A DNA stretch of 64,000 nucleotides, taken from the NCBI GenBank assembly GCA_014825775.1, contig MVAQ01000012.1, positions 62,001 to 126,000 of the forward strand. Direction: 5' to 3'. Positions 12,001-24,800 of the stretch are shown here, piece by piece. The number at the start of each line of letters is the position of its first letter. The first letter of the stretch is position 1. The notes beneath the pieces were generated by a model. That model was not told where the DNA came from. It ran no database searches and worked only from the letters and a program-made list of their open reading frames with translations. Origin of the DNA: Krasilnikovozyma curviuscula (lineage: Eukaryota > Basidiomycota > Tremellomycetes > Cystofilobasidiales > Mrakiaceae). The position numbers and the translations under genes were made by a program.

Positions 12001-13375
12001 TCTCGTTGTTTTACCCTCCGCTGCCATCGCGTCCCATTTCTCAATCTCGGATGCAGGAGTAGCAAGCATGGTGGACTGCAGTTTGAGAAGATGGAGGATA
12101 GGCGATAGAACATCGGATTCAAGAGAGGCAAGCCAGGCGTGGGACATTGTCTCCGGGAAGATAAGCAGAGTTGAGACGACGGCGGTGCCGACGTAGACGC
12201 CAGTGGGAATGAGGAAGAGTCTGGCAAGGGTGTAGTACTCGGAGGGAAAGAAGACGCCGTAGGTACACATGACTACGGGTGAAGTACAACAACGTCTGAG
12301 AAGGGGGACGCTAGTGACAGCAGACGAGGAGGAAACTCACCATCCATTACGATTGTGCCGAAAGTCGCAAACAGCATCAACTTAGGGACGTTGGCCCTGA
12401 CAAATCCAAAGAAGAATACTGCGAAGAAGAAGAAGACACCGAAGACAGCTGAAGATCTTGGGTCCAACCAGAGTCCTTCGAAGAGTGCTTGCTGCTGAGC
12501 TGCCGCTACAGTCGCAGGATTGGTGATACTAGCTTTGAACTTGTTTGTTGCTGCCAGTGTGACTGCTGGGTTACGAGCTGCCAATGCGGCAGCCATCGCA
12601 GCAACACCTACCGACAACCCGAAGAGCGACGTTAGCAACCGACGTCCGTCAGTGGAGAACCGTTGGCTCGACTCACCAAAGGCCCAGCCAAGCAACATCC
12701 CAAGAATGAGTGTAATACTCGCCAGTAAGAACAATGTGGTTGGGAGGAACGGAGGGATCATACAGGATACGATCAGACTAGACCAAAACATAATACGCAT
12801 GAATTTCGATGCTCCAATCTAAGGTACTCAAGAGAAAGGGGAGATCAAGACGCTTACCCAAAGAATCCAGCTTGGCTATTGGTTAAGAGTGATCATATAG
12901 GAAATTGCGAGCAAAACAACGGAGATCGTGATGGTCAGTCTAGTGTGAGCGAGGTAACGAGACCAATTTGGTGCTCCATACCCAAAAACATGTAGGGTTT
13001 TGTGAGTGAGCAAGTACACCAGGTTGATCATTAGCACGATGAAGCTTAAGATAAGAAGAATAATAATACAAGGAAAGAACCTTGATCAGTATGGCTGCAC
13101 TTCAGAGATCTCAAACACAACCCAGGGGGAAGTGAATAGCCTCACCAGCGGATAAAAGTCTTCATCTTTCTTTTGTCTTTGAAAGCACTTGACGCCCAAG
13201 CTGGAATCTTCGACGCCTTCTTCGGTTTCTCTTTCCCCTGAGTGCCTTCGCCTTTGGTCTCTTCAGGTTTGTTGCTTATAGCAGGCTCGTCCCTGGAGCT
13301 TGCGGGGGAAGCGTGCTCTCCTCCATTTCCAGGGGGGAGGACAGTCTCTCTGCCATCTTCAGAGCTCACTGGCAT
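9038..13375 (-). CDS. BRE4-like / ArAE (FUSC, DUF2421) multi-pass membrane protein
   Basis: Large membrane protein of the aromatic-acid-exporter-like class that includes yeast Bre4 and fusaric-acid-resistance proteins; substrate unknown. The soluble N-terminus (MPVSSEDGRETVLPPGNG, charged, Lys/Pro-rich) is followed by a first membrane cluster at about 12950-11900 (SLIVSCMIPPFLPTTLFLLA; FGVFFFFAVFFFGFVRANVP). Next is a long cytosolic helical part (RVDWLNLVNRTRMSFRLNKK). A second membrane cluster lies at about 10750-10080 (GGTIIGLVLGMLAWYIG; MVVWLMAAVMVVFVVGYSYV). The C-terminal helical domain ends REEDEIRRRIEEKA, with the stop at 9038-9040. Around twelve introns; roughly 1,150-1,200 aa. The two membrane clusters flanking a helical domain match the ArAE_2_N/DUF2421 layout. 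The first true ATG is at 13375; the frame is open further upstream only through a GTG. Confidence 0.8.
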
Positions 13376-13439
13376 TTTTGGAAGGACGTAGGAGTGGTCC
13401 TCGAACAAAATTTGAGGTGAAGTTGGCAGCTGAAAACTA

Positions 13440-13499
13440 CTAAAAAACACCACGGCGGCCAGAGATCAGACAGTTTGTGGCGTCGCGATTCTCGGACAT
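13440..13499 (-). promoter_or_regulatory. upstream ORF of the BRE4-like gene
   Basis: The nearest upstream ATG (13499) opens a 19-codon frame beginning MSENRDATNCLISG and stopping at 13440-13442, 64 nt before the presumed start codon. If it lies in the 5' UTR it would be read before the main ORF. Transcript extent is not known, so a regulatory role is inference. Confidence 0.35.
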
Positions 13500-14432
13500 G
13501 ATGATGTAAAAGTGGAACGTAAACAAACGGCTTCTACGAGACCCCCGTGGCCTTATGAACCCCGAGTGAGCGAAAATGACCAGTGAACCAGAGTTCTAGT
13601 GAGCTGCGGAATTTGCCAATACCCCCTCCTAAAGCGGTTTGCTCTCCCCATATTTAGCTGGGCAAGAGTGATCAGTCCAGCTGTCATAGCTGTCTGGAAG
13701 CTGTGATATTGGATTGCGAAGTTGAATTTAAGAACGAAAGGGCATTTACGAGTTCCTAGTGGGCAATTTTGTTGGAGAAGAAAGTGCTGCCTTCGCCAAC
13801 ATCATCCATCACCGTCTATTGACGAGGAGACCTATCAAGTGGGCAGCTAGCTGACAAAGGGGCCTCCAAAGAATAGGACAGACATAGGTTATTTTACTGC
13901 AACAATGCTTTTCGATGTTATGCACTAACCTGGCCTCAAAGACCGAGCAACTCATACGTTGGGTCGCCGGAGACAGAGATGATGTGTGCTTAAGTGGGGA
14001 CCGAAAGAAAGGTCTGCCTTTTAGCTTACGACACCACTTCCGGAAGTACCTTCTTCTCTGCCAGTGCTGGCTGTTTTACATAAGCTAATCCCCTTTCTGC
14101 AAGTGTCTGCGATTGGTATCCCCTGGCCGAAGGGAAAAGGGGCTTTTATAGCTTGATTACTTGGCAGGGGCGTGAGTTGAACAATTCTCTTTTTTCTGGG
14201 ATAGCTGAGTCTTCTATCGATGATTTTTAAATGGTTTTCAGAACCTGAATTCATTCCTATCGGAAATTGGGAAATTTACTGAGTGTGAAACCGCAAAATA
14301 GATGCGCTACCCATTGTTTTGATTTCGTTTGGATGTCTATAAACTTCCGCTGGAGGCTGTCACATATCTTTTGACACACTACACTTATGGGATATATAGT
14401 ACTATTGTATTTATCATTTAGATCGCACAGAT

Positions 14433-14949
14433 ATGCCCAGAAAATACAGCTTTTTAAAAAATTTGTGCCCTTCGTCAACGTCCACTCAAACCGAAGCTCA
14501 TGAGATCTTGAAATTTTCGCAAAGGATATTTCAAGCTGTGATATCTTCTCGCCTTTCATCAGCTCGACTCAGAGTACCGCCTGTTCAGCTGTCTCTTACA
14601 CCCCAGGTGAGAAGACTGGTCTTGATTACCAGATCTCCTCTCTTCCAGTAAACAATTTGGTATATGTCTCTCCCTCGCTTCGCTCTCATCCGTCCTTACC
14701 AACTCTCTTGCTGACACACACAAGTTTTGCTAGCCCTGGGCACGATATCACCAAGCCAGGTAGGAAGGGTATGTAGATGTTTCTACTGTTCCACCTTCAG
14801 CTTTTACAGCAATCCACGACTGCGTTGAGGCTTTTGACGAGACGTATGAGGAGCTGGTCGCTGAGATGCGTCCTTCGTCCATCATCTCCTACCTAGTAGT
14901 TTCCGGTTCTGCATCCGCTTCTTCCGGAGCTGTGAGAAGAAACCACTGA
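14433..14949 (+). other. possible unrecognised small gene or gene remnant
   Basis: Three coding-like patches lie in order: an ATG-led frame (MPRKYSFLKNLCPSST, 14433-14606) ending at a good donor; an open frame of about 85 codons without ATG (14504-14759, including ISSLPVNNLVYVSPSLRS) ending at a donor-like GTAGGA; and a frame after an acceptor (IHDCVEAFDETYEELVAE) ending at 14949. Patches two and three join in frame through a 53-nt intron. Patches one and two would need a 26-nt intron, which is implausible. I cannot build a complete gene, and no family is recognised. Confidence 0.2.
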
Positions 14950-15385
14950 AGTAGGAGGTACTCTAAAGTGAAGTTGAAAAAGCGACTGGTTCGTCTGGAA
15001 AATATTTCATAGAAGTAGATAGACTATCTTCCCGTTAGAAAGAGCCAGGAAAGACGAAACTCAATGGAATAGATTGTAGATCAGCAAGTGACATTTGCAT
15101 TTTAAAAAGGGTCGTTTTGATATTTGGGTGCAATGTGTAAACAACGCTCGCCACTTCTCAAGTAAGTTATACAACATTTTTCATTCTACTGGAGAACTTC
15201 ACCAACTAAATCAATTTGAAAGATGTGTTCCGATAACCAGACCGTCAAATAAAAACCTTTGAGATTGCTGATGACTCCGACAGACGCCTTCGGCTCCAGG
15301 AGGGAAAAGCAGCACACGGTGATTCTAACCCTCAGCGAACCTTGGCCATTTATACCCAAAATCAGCATTGTATTATACCCTTTGC

Positions 15386-18300
15386 ATGTCTTTTCAGTCC
15401 CATCTAGATTTCCTTCTCTCGAAAGGCCCATCCTCTGGTGTACCTTCGTGAGTTTCGAGCTTTGTTTCATTGCTCTCGCTCTGAAAACAGGCTGATCTTG
15501 ATTTTTCCGTTCAAACAGAGTACCATCTCTATCCTTGCCAGATGCTGAATTAGATCTACCGTCAGCTCCGTACAGACCCCCGTTCTGGCCAGCTGACCTC
15601 TTTAGCAATCATGCTGAGGCGAGCTCATCATCTGTACCAGCTCCAGCGATTGCCCCTCCAGCCCCAGTCATACTCTCGAGCGCTGGAAAGCTAGCCCAGA
15701 AGTTGGTCAAGTAAGTTTATCCTCTCACACGGCTAGCTGGGACGCTGGTTGACATCAATGACATTCTTTCAGTCACTTTCCACCACTGCCTCTACCTCAC
15801 ATCTTGAGTCTGCTCCAAAATGCGTCTATGGATGTCGATAGGCTGGCGAGTGAACTAGCAGAAGCTATTGGATTTGAAGGAGAAGGATTTGAGATTGTTC
15901 AAGGACTTATGGAAGAACGAATCGAATCTGCTAAAGAGCTGTCTAAGCAGGTGAGTATCGACGCTCCTTTGGCTGTCTGTCATTGATTCATAATGTCAAC
16001 CTTGCTCTACAGCTCGCAACTCCAGCAAATCCGATAGTAACTCAGCACACAGAGCCAACCTACACCTCACGGCCGCCGTCACCGCCTTCTCACCCTTCGT
16101 CTCGTCCATACACTCCAGGTTCCCAAATCTTATTCTCCGATGCCCATAGCAAACAGAACAAGAAGAAAAAGAAGATCTTATCTCCAATAGATGACTATCC
16201 TCTGAATGGCAGCAGCTTCGGTCTTCCAGGTAGTCAAGCTGAGGCAGACGAGGCTATGGCTCGCAAAATGTGGGAAATTGCCAACAGACACACTCAACTC
16301 AAAGAAGCATCAGCAGAAGCAATTCAATACCCACACGTGTATTCCTCTGTAAAGGCATCTTCTGTTCTCTCAGCCGGTGGCCGATTCATGTTACCCCTTG
16401 GTACCACTCGGTTTGAGAGGTCAAATCATGAAGAAGTCATTATTCCACCTTCGCACCCGATTCCTCCCAAAATCGATGAGAAACCAAGACCAGTATCAGA
16501 TTTAGATGCTCTTTGTAGAGGCACCTTCAAGGGCTATCAGACGCTGAATAGAATTCAGAGTATCGTCTTCCCGACTGCATATGGAGGAAATGAAAACATG
16601 CTTGTTTGTGGTAGGTCTATCTCTACAATTTTTGAAACAACTAGAGCTAATTTCGTTGTCTCCTCCTTAGCCCCTACTGGTGCAGGTAAAACAGACGTGG
16701 CCATGTTGTCCATCCTCCGAGTCCTCTCCCAACACCTCACCGAATCGAAAAATCCAGTGCCTGAGGTCAAGAAATCGGAATTCAAAATCATCTATGTTGC
16801 GCCTATGAAAGCTCTGGCTTCTGAAATTGTCAGGAAATTTGCGAAGAGACTTGCTTGGTTGGGGATCAAGGTTCGAGAGCTGACAGGTCAGTTTAGACAT
16901 TCCCAAAAAAGGGCTGATTCGAGTTCTAAGAATAAATGATATTTTGTTGGATCACAGGTGATATGCAGCTCACCAAAGCTGAAATCGCAGAAACTCAGGT
17001 GATCGTGACGACACCGGAGAAGTGGGACGTCGTGACTCGAAAACCGACTGGCGAAGGAGAGTTAGCAGGAGTAAGTCATTCAAACACTTACAACCAGCCA
17101 TATCCTGCTGGAGGTACTAAAATTCTCTTCTTTTGTGGAGCAGAAGGTCAAGCTTCTGATTATTGACGAAGTCCATCTTCTCAACGAAGAGAGAGGAGCT
17201 GTCATCGAGACCATCGTGGCTAGGACACTTCGACAGGTTGAGAGCACTCAAAGTCTGATCCGAATCGTTGGTCTTTCTGCAACTCTTCCAAATTACATTG
17301 ATGTCTGCGACTTCCTTGGGTAAGGTTGACTTCTCTTTTTACCGTTGCGTCTGCGATCGTACATGCTAACAGCCTCTTCTGTTCAGTGTCTCGAGATACA
17401 ACGGCCTGTTCTACTTCGATGCTAGCTTCAGACCAGTCCCCCTTGAGCAGCACTTCCTTGGTATCAGAGGGAAAACTCGGAGCCCGGAGCTTAAAAAGAA
17501 TCTCGACGAGGTCACATTTGATAAGGCGAGTTAAATATCCACCTACTTGGCATGTTTAATCAAACCTCACCGTCTCGCTTCATGGCAGGTCTCTGAGCTC
17601 CTCCGTGAAGAACATCAATGCATGGTCTTTGTTCACTCGCGAAAGGAAACTGTCAACTCGGGTATGACTCTCCACGACCTAGCTCAAAAGGAAGGGAATG
17701 TCGACGATTTCGATTGCTCGGATAACCCCAAATTTGACTTCTTCAAGAAAGATCTCGAACTAAGTAGGAATAAAGAACTAAAAGAGCTGGTTTGCTATGG
17801 CATTGGTATCCATCATGCTGGAATGTTGCGAACAGATAGAAACCTAGTCGAGAGGATGTTTGAGAGTGGATGCCTCAAGGTATGTATTCGCGCCGGATCT
17901 CTTTCATAACCAAGGCCATACTCATCTGAACTCCAATACAGGTTCTTGTTTGTACAGCGACGCTTGCCTGGGGTGTCAATTTACCTGCTCACGGAGGTAT
18001 GTTCGCTTGCGCGCCAAGATTACTTAGTACAATGACTGAATTCTACTTCTTTTCAAGTTATCATTAAAGGAACGGATGTTTATGATTCAACGGCCGGTAA
18101 AATGGTGGACCTATCGATTTTGGATGTTCTGCAGGTATGCCAACCTCACCGCGAGACAGGTGCCCGATTTCACCCGCGCTCACTACCTTCAATTCTTCTA
18201 GATTTTCGGTCGTGCGGGTCGACCTGGCTTTGAAACAAGTGGTGTAGGTTTTATCTGTACCAACGCAGACAAAGTAAGAAATTGCCCATTTTTCCTTCCC

Positions 18301-21300
18301 GTCTGCGACTTACACCTTTCGGGTGGTTTTTTTTTTTTTTAAAGCTGGAACACTACTTGGATGCTATTCTCTCTCAACATCCTATTGAATCTAAATTTGT
18401 TGCTGGAATGATTGACTCTATGAATGCTGAAATCGCGCTTGGAACTATAGCGAACACCTCCGAAGCTGTCAAGTGGTTAGGGTACACCTACCTGTTTGGT
18501 GAGTAACATGGCAACTTATTCTGCAGATCTCAGAGTAACGAGTAGAATTTTCTTTTAGTTCGAATGCGAAAGAACCCTTGGCAGTATGGGATCACTGGGG
18601 ATCAGATTGCAGATGATCCTCAACTCGGTAATAGACGAAATGAACTGGTAGCGTCTGCGGCTAAGCAACTTCTAAACGCAGGGATGATAACCTGGGATCA
18701 AGCTACAGGCTCGCTCTTACCCACAGATCTTGGCCGAATTGCTGCAAAGTACTATATTAGAACGGCCAGTATTGAGATCTTCAATAAGGAGCTGAAGCCT
18801 CATATGACTGAAGCTGACACTCTAGCGATGCTTGCTCAAAGCACTGAGGTAAGTGTCTCATATTCATTAGGCTAATATGCGATTATATGTCTGACGAATA
18901 ATTACCTTCCTTCACAGTTCGATCAAATTCAAGTTCGCGAGAATGAGGTAGAGGAACTGAAATCTCTGATGGACAACGTGATACCCTGCCAGGTAAAAGG
19001 TGGAACGGATACTAGCCAAGGAAAAGTCAACATTTTGTAAGAACAAAATTATCGTTCCGTGCAGTGACGTCCTGTGACACTGCGACTGATTGTCTTTCAC
19101 AACAGGCTCCAAGCTTACATTTCGAGGTCTTTCATCGAAGACTTTGCCTTGGTGTCCGACACAGCTTATGTTGCACAGGTAAGTTTATGAGGTCTCTTGT
19201 CTATCACCTTGAAGTTCTCACGACCATTTCTGGTTAATTAACTGGTTAATTAATAATAGAATGCGGGACGAATCATTCGTGCACTGTTGGAAATCGCTGT
19301 CAGCCGAAGGTTCGCTGGTGTGTCGTATGTGTTGATGTCCATGAGCAAAGCAGTCGAGAAGAGGATGTGGCCTTTTGTTAGTCTTCCATCTTCCACCTTT
19401 CCTATTTGGTCGCCATGTCCTTATCAATTTTTTATAGGATCATCCACTTGGACAATTCAGTCTGCGGCCTGAAGTGCTTCACAACATTGGCAGATGGGCC
19501 GACGACATCCCAGTATCTGACCTGGCCCTTCTCACGGACGAAGATCTCGGCCAACTTATTCACATGAACAAGATTCATGGTGGTGCTGTGCTCGCAGCTG
19601 CTAAGCAGTTCCCAAGTCTCACGATCCAACACCAGCTTCGCCCTCTCACCCATGATCTCATCCAAATCGACGTGGAACTGACACGGAGCTTCACTTGGAA
19701 CGAAAAAGTTCACGGAACTGCTGAGCCCTTCTGTCTGTGGGTTGAAGACGACAAAGGCGTTGACATTCTTCATTTCGCCAACGTCATCTTCAGACCATCG
19801 ACTGAAACTGTCCACCAAGATATGACCATCTCTGTCAGATCTGAAAAGATTCATTCTCTCACAATCAAAGTTACTTCTGATCGTTGGATTGGCTCTGAGG
19901 AATCTATCTCGATCTCTCTGGAAGGTGTCACCATGCCACCTCGAGCTGCGTCTTCGACTCCCCTTCTCGACATTCCCCTTCTTTCTATCTCCGCAATAAA
20001 CAACCCTCAGATTGAAAGAATATATTCAGACGAGATTCGAACATTAAATCCCATTCAATCCCAGGCATTTTGGTCCACTTACTATTCTCAATCGAACCTC
20101 GTGCTCTGTGGGCCATCTTCTTCCGGCAAATCTTGGATGGCTGAGCTTGCTATTTGGTGAGTACTATGCGTTGTAACTGCTAGAACATCTCATTCTGATG
20201 CATCTTTCGAATTCTATCAGGAACCTTCTCCAAAAATCGCCCTCTTCAAAAATTCTTCTCGTTGTGCCTAAACGTCACGTTGCTCGCGACCTGTATTACC
20301 GTCTGCGATCATCATTTAAACAACAACAGGGCCTTGATGTGTCCCTACTTAATACGGCACAGGATTTCACTAAGACAGCGTACACCAAGCGCTCCATTGC
20401 AATCACATATCCAGCAGCATTACATCAGACGCTCTCATCAATCTCTCTGGACCAGTTCATATACGGTACATCCCTTCTCATATTCGATGATCTCCAACTT
20501 CTGGATGACGAATACGAGCTGGTCGCATCTCGTCTCTTGATACCCGCCAAGGCGTCGAAGGTCAGAGTTATTGGATTGAGCTCCTCGTTGCAAGATCCCA
20601 CCGATTTGGGATTATGGCTAGGAGCCAGTTCACTCGATGTTTTCAATTTCAAACCAAAAGACAGAGGTACTCTGCTTGCAACATCAATTCACACTTTTAC
20701 TATCCCCAATTCAGCAGCACTTCTCAAAATGATGGTCAAACCAGCCTTCGACGCGATCAAAGCATCTTCCCATCTCTCGATCGTCTTTGGTTCATCCAGA
20801 AACCAGTGCCATACAATCGCCAATTACCTCATCACTCAGTCAGGTACAGATATGGACATCGATCCGTTCCTTGGTGTCGCCTCTGCCGAGGAGCTTCAAC
20901 CGTACGCGTCGAGGTTGCGAGATAGAAGTCTAATGGAACCACTTCTTCAAGGGATAGCCATTTATCATGACGGCCTTCATCCACAGGACATGTCTATTCT
21001 TCTCGAACTCTTTGCTTCTGGAGCTGTCAGAGTCCTCGTCGCACCTCGAGAGGCTTGCTGGACTCTTCCAGTGAGAGCAGAGACCGTAGTCGTCATGGGG
21101 ACCCAATACGTCCGGCTTCACCAAAGCCACCAACAAGGATCAAACCATCCAATACTCGACCGACAACTGCAAAACTACTCGTTGCATGAGATCATGCGAA
21201 TGCAGGGGCTGGCGGTCGGTCCAGCGAACGAAATCAGTGGGAAGTTTGTTTTGATTTGTCAAGCTGATCAGAAAGACTCCTACATTCGATTCTTAAACGA

Positions 21301-21619
21301 TGGTCTCCCCCTTGAGTCAGCCCTTCTCGCTTCTTCGAGCCGAGGTATCCTCCAGGATTTCGTCGCCAAACAGCTTGATTTGAAGGATCCACAAGATGTA
21401 GCCGACTTCCTCAGTCACACCTTCTTAGCCAAAAGGACGAAAACCAATCCAAGTTTCTACTCATCTGAGTCGGTTCTTTCATCAGATGAGTTGTTGTCGC
21501 GGGTGGTAGATCGTGCGCTGGGTTTGGAGATGGTCCTGACGCCAGAGAAAAATTCGAGCGCTTCAGTGGTCCAGGAAGCGATTGCTCAAGCTAGGCATGT
21601 TCCAGGTTCTGGTCGATAG
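15386..21619 (+). CDS. SLH1: Ski2-like RNA helicase SLH1 (ASCC3 homologue), short C-terminus
   Basis: Helicase of the ribosome-quality-control trigger (RQT) complex, which splits stalled collided ribosomes (family knowledge). Start [14 protein letters not shown] at 15386; exon 1 (15386-15447) joins in frame to [12 protein letters not shown]. The first cassette is intact: Walker [63 protein letters not shown] and [10 protein letters not shown], then a winged-helix/Sec63 unit (about 18500-19850). The second cassette is degraded: GPSSSGKSW replaces the Walker A consensus, FDDLQLL stands where DExH is expected, GLSSSLQ where SAT is expected, and the GRAGRPG motif is absent. The protein stops soon after the second winged helix ([18 protein letters not shown]), leaving only about 65 residues where a second Sec63 unit (about 300 aa) would be. 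A T-run sits before one acceptor at about 18330. Roughly 1,750 aa. Confidence 0.88.
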
Positions 21620-21818
21620 ATAGCAAATATCTAGTTACCGAGCGCCAAAAAGGATGTAATGTTTCTGAGCAAAATAGTGAATAAACAAAGTCAAAAACAG
21701 TCTGTGAAGAAAGCAGTCACGCCTAGACTTGCCATTTTATATTCGCCCAAATCTGAACCACTTCAAGATTCAAGGAAGAAGCAAAGGAAGAGATTAAGCT
21801 CAGAGCAGACTGCAGTAG

Positions 21819-24800
21819 ATGTCAGAAGAACAGCAGTGGTCGAAGGACTCCCCCTTCCCGGCTCCCTCAAGCTCACCTCAGCGGCACCGTCCTCACCAGG
21901 CCTCTCGCCTGAACACCCCAAGAAGGAAGAAGGCTCCCGTGAAATTCGACTACGAATCAGCTTCCGAATCTTCGCCTGGGTACATCTCATCGTCCTGCAG
22001 CACCAGCGGTGACGCTAAACAAACAGGATCAAGCAACGGAGAGTTAAAGCAGCTTAGCGATAGCCCAGCTAAGTCGAGCCGTGAACTACTGAACTTGCCA
22101 GTGCTGAACAGTAATAGAAGAACAACTCTGAGGATAGAAACTGGCCAACCAACTCGAATAGGAACGAGGAGAAATATCAATGCTTCCCAACCTGTCGAAT
22201 TACCATGCGTCTTGTCTAGCTCTAAGCCCAAAACACCGGGCAAGAAACTCTATTCCAATCCCACAATCCTTCGAAGAACCAAGCCTAAGACTGTGTACGA
22301 TCCACTGTCCGACCCAGCTGATTATCCCATCTTGAAGGAACATGAGAAAATGGCTGCTACCAAGGGGGTCGTCGTCGTCAACACAAAGGCCCCTTCTGCA
22401 GCAAAAATGATCCGAGCCGCCAGAACGGATGATGAGATTGTACCAGAAACAGAAGAGAGTGCGAGTGGGAGTGAAGTCGAGGCTGGGAATGCAACCAAGG
22501 AGTCTTTAAATCTCCCTCAATCTGGTGAGCTACTCTGTCTCCCTTGTTAGCTCCAGGGCCACTACTAAAGGAACATTTTTCTTTCTGTGAAGAAGCTGGA
22601 TCATCTCGACCGTATTTCCCCTCTTCCATCTCTTCTTTACCAACACCGTCGTCAACATCTCTCCGCAAACCTCTTGCGAACTCGAACTGTCAATTGGAGC
22701 TCTCTTTCCTTCATGGTCCAGACCCAGTCGCTGAACACTCTTCAGCAATAGTCAACATTCGTAAACTTGCGTCAGAGTCGCCTGTCAAGTTTGCGTCTGG
22801 TGGAACGGCAAAGAAGAAGAAACGAGGCAGCGAGTTGTTCAAGATCGTGCGTAAGGACGAGCGGAGGTTGATAAGTTTCGACCTGTAAGTGTATCGCCTA
22901 AAATTTCAACTTGGGTACTGACGGATTTCCCCTTCCCACCGCAGTCTTTCTCCTCCCTCTTCAGACGCATCAGCGACTAACGCGGCACGACGAGAAAGCA
23001 TCGCGCAACAGGTGCCAGTGACGGAAGAAATACAAACCACCAAAGGACTTTCTGCTGTGCTAAAGGACCATGAAGTTGAAGTGACTGTCTGTTCTAGACG
23101 GTATGCCTTCTATCTTGCCCGTACTCCCGATTTTCCTTGCTGAAATTTCCTGTATTACAGATTCTCCTCTTGCAGCGATTCATCCGTCTCCGATCTAAAT
23201 AAATCTACTTTGCCTTCTCAAGATAGCCGTACTCAACCCGATCCGAATCGTAGAAAAAGTGGCAGAGGATGCTTCATTCCTCATCATGGAATCGCTGAAA
23301 ACAACTCTGCGAGTGAAGAAGAGGTCGCCAAGGCACTTGAATTTCTGAAAATTGCCCCAACTAGTATTCTGGAAGTGCCTGTGGTTGAAAAGGAGGTTGA
23401 AGTACCTTTCACACATTATGCAGAAGTTGTTTCAACAGAGACAGTTGAGGACGGATGGGGTAATGAAGATTGGGATAATGACGAAGGAGTTGTGATTTGG
23501 TATGTCCTCGTACGATTGGGTTTTTTGCGGAGCTCCAGTTGACCGTCTGTGTTTGTAGGAACACATCTCAGCCTGTCAGTGCACCACCATCTCCACCGTT
23601 TAACCTGTCGCCTCTACCCACTCCAGTTATGCATTCCACCACTATCCTTGACCTCTCATCTTCATCCCCAGCTCAGAAACTGCCTGCGAAGAAGATCTTG
23701 GCTGAATCAATTGTGAATGGTCTCTCCTCACCACCTCCCATGAAAACGGATAAGAAGATGAAACGACGGATCGTAGTGTCTTCAGAGTCTGAGAATGAAG
23801 GGGAGGTGGCTGTCGTTCAACGTGAGGGAAATGGCAAAAGAAAAGCGGTAGCTCCTCCGCCTCGCAAAAGAAATCCTTTCATCGACGATTCAATATCTGG
23901 GTCGGATGACGAGGACGACTTGGAGGCAGAAGAATCAGGAGAGTTTGACTCTTTCATTGTGCCCGACGATGTAGAGGACAGTGAAGAAGAGAGCGACGAA
24001 GATGAAGATGGCGACGATTCAGGTGTTATCCGATGGTCACCTCCGCCTAAACCAACACCTCGCCGTCCGCGAACGCTCGACCTCTGTTCGTCACCCACCA
24101 CCTCTCCAGCTGTCTCCAAGACCAAATTCAAATCAAAGAAACACATTGTCATCTCTTCTGACTCGGAAAAAGAATATGCCTCGTCGAATGGAGGTATCGA
24201 AGTGGTGTCTCCGTCCAGGCTTCCGTTAAAGCTCAAATCAAAACGATCAACCAAGATCTCCTCACCAAAGAAGCAATCTAAGAAGTCGCTACAGGATCAT
24301 AGAGAACATGTTGCACTATCGTTGGCTCAAGAACTGGATAAACATGTCTTTGGAGGCCAGATTATAAAATGGTTAGATGGTGGGATCGAGTGGAGGAATA
24401 GTCTGAGGACAACCGCAGGGATGAGCCGGTGGAACAGGTACAATAAGTCTTCTCTATTTCTCGCAAAGTCAGCTTGGACTAACGGGAAGTTCGTTTTCAG
24501 AACGAAAGACTCGAACGGCGACTGGGTCCATCACTGTAAGATCGAGTTGTCAACGAAGGTGCTCGACACAGATGAAAAGGTGCTTAACACCACCGCTCAT
24601 GAGATGGTATGCTCTTTTCACCGTTCTGGCCTTTCGCCTGCGATTTACTAAGACGCAGCTTCGTTACGCAGTGTCATTTAGCGACGTGGGTCATCTCAAA
24701 CGAAACGAAGCAGTCACACGGAAAGGACTTCAAGAACTGGGGCAAGAAGTGTATGAGATACCGGAGAGATTTGGAGATTACAGTCAGGCACGATTATGAG

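Larger units (their letters stand above)
13376..15385. other. 2 kb sparse region between the BRE4-like gene and SLH1
   Basis: This is the longest gene-poor stretch of the window and should hold two divergent promoters. It is AT-rich around 14260-14460. Apart from the uORF at 13440-13499 and the weak coding-like patch at 14433-14949 (separate entry) I see no gene, no tRNA-like structure and no repeat. Confidence 0.55.

Noticed and set aside
13376..13453. N-terminal extension of the BRE4-like protein (VFFSSFQLPTSPQ)
   Set aside because: The extension has no ATG; it begins at GTG. The first ATG in frame is at 13375.
18320..18345. Long T-run as a possible terminator or repeat
   Set aside because: It is the polypyrimidine tract in front of an SLH1 intron acceptor, and the flanking exons join in frame.
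21659..22012. Alternative first exon of the GCNA-like gene in another frame (KKQRKRLSSEQ)
   Set aside because: No donor-acceptor pair of realistic length joins it to the main frame, which has its own ATG at 21819.
23817..24254. Minus-strand Ser-rich frame of 145 residues
   Set aside because: It is the antisense shadow of the acidic Ser/Glu-rich region of the GCNA-like gene.
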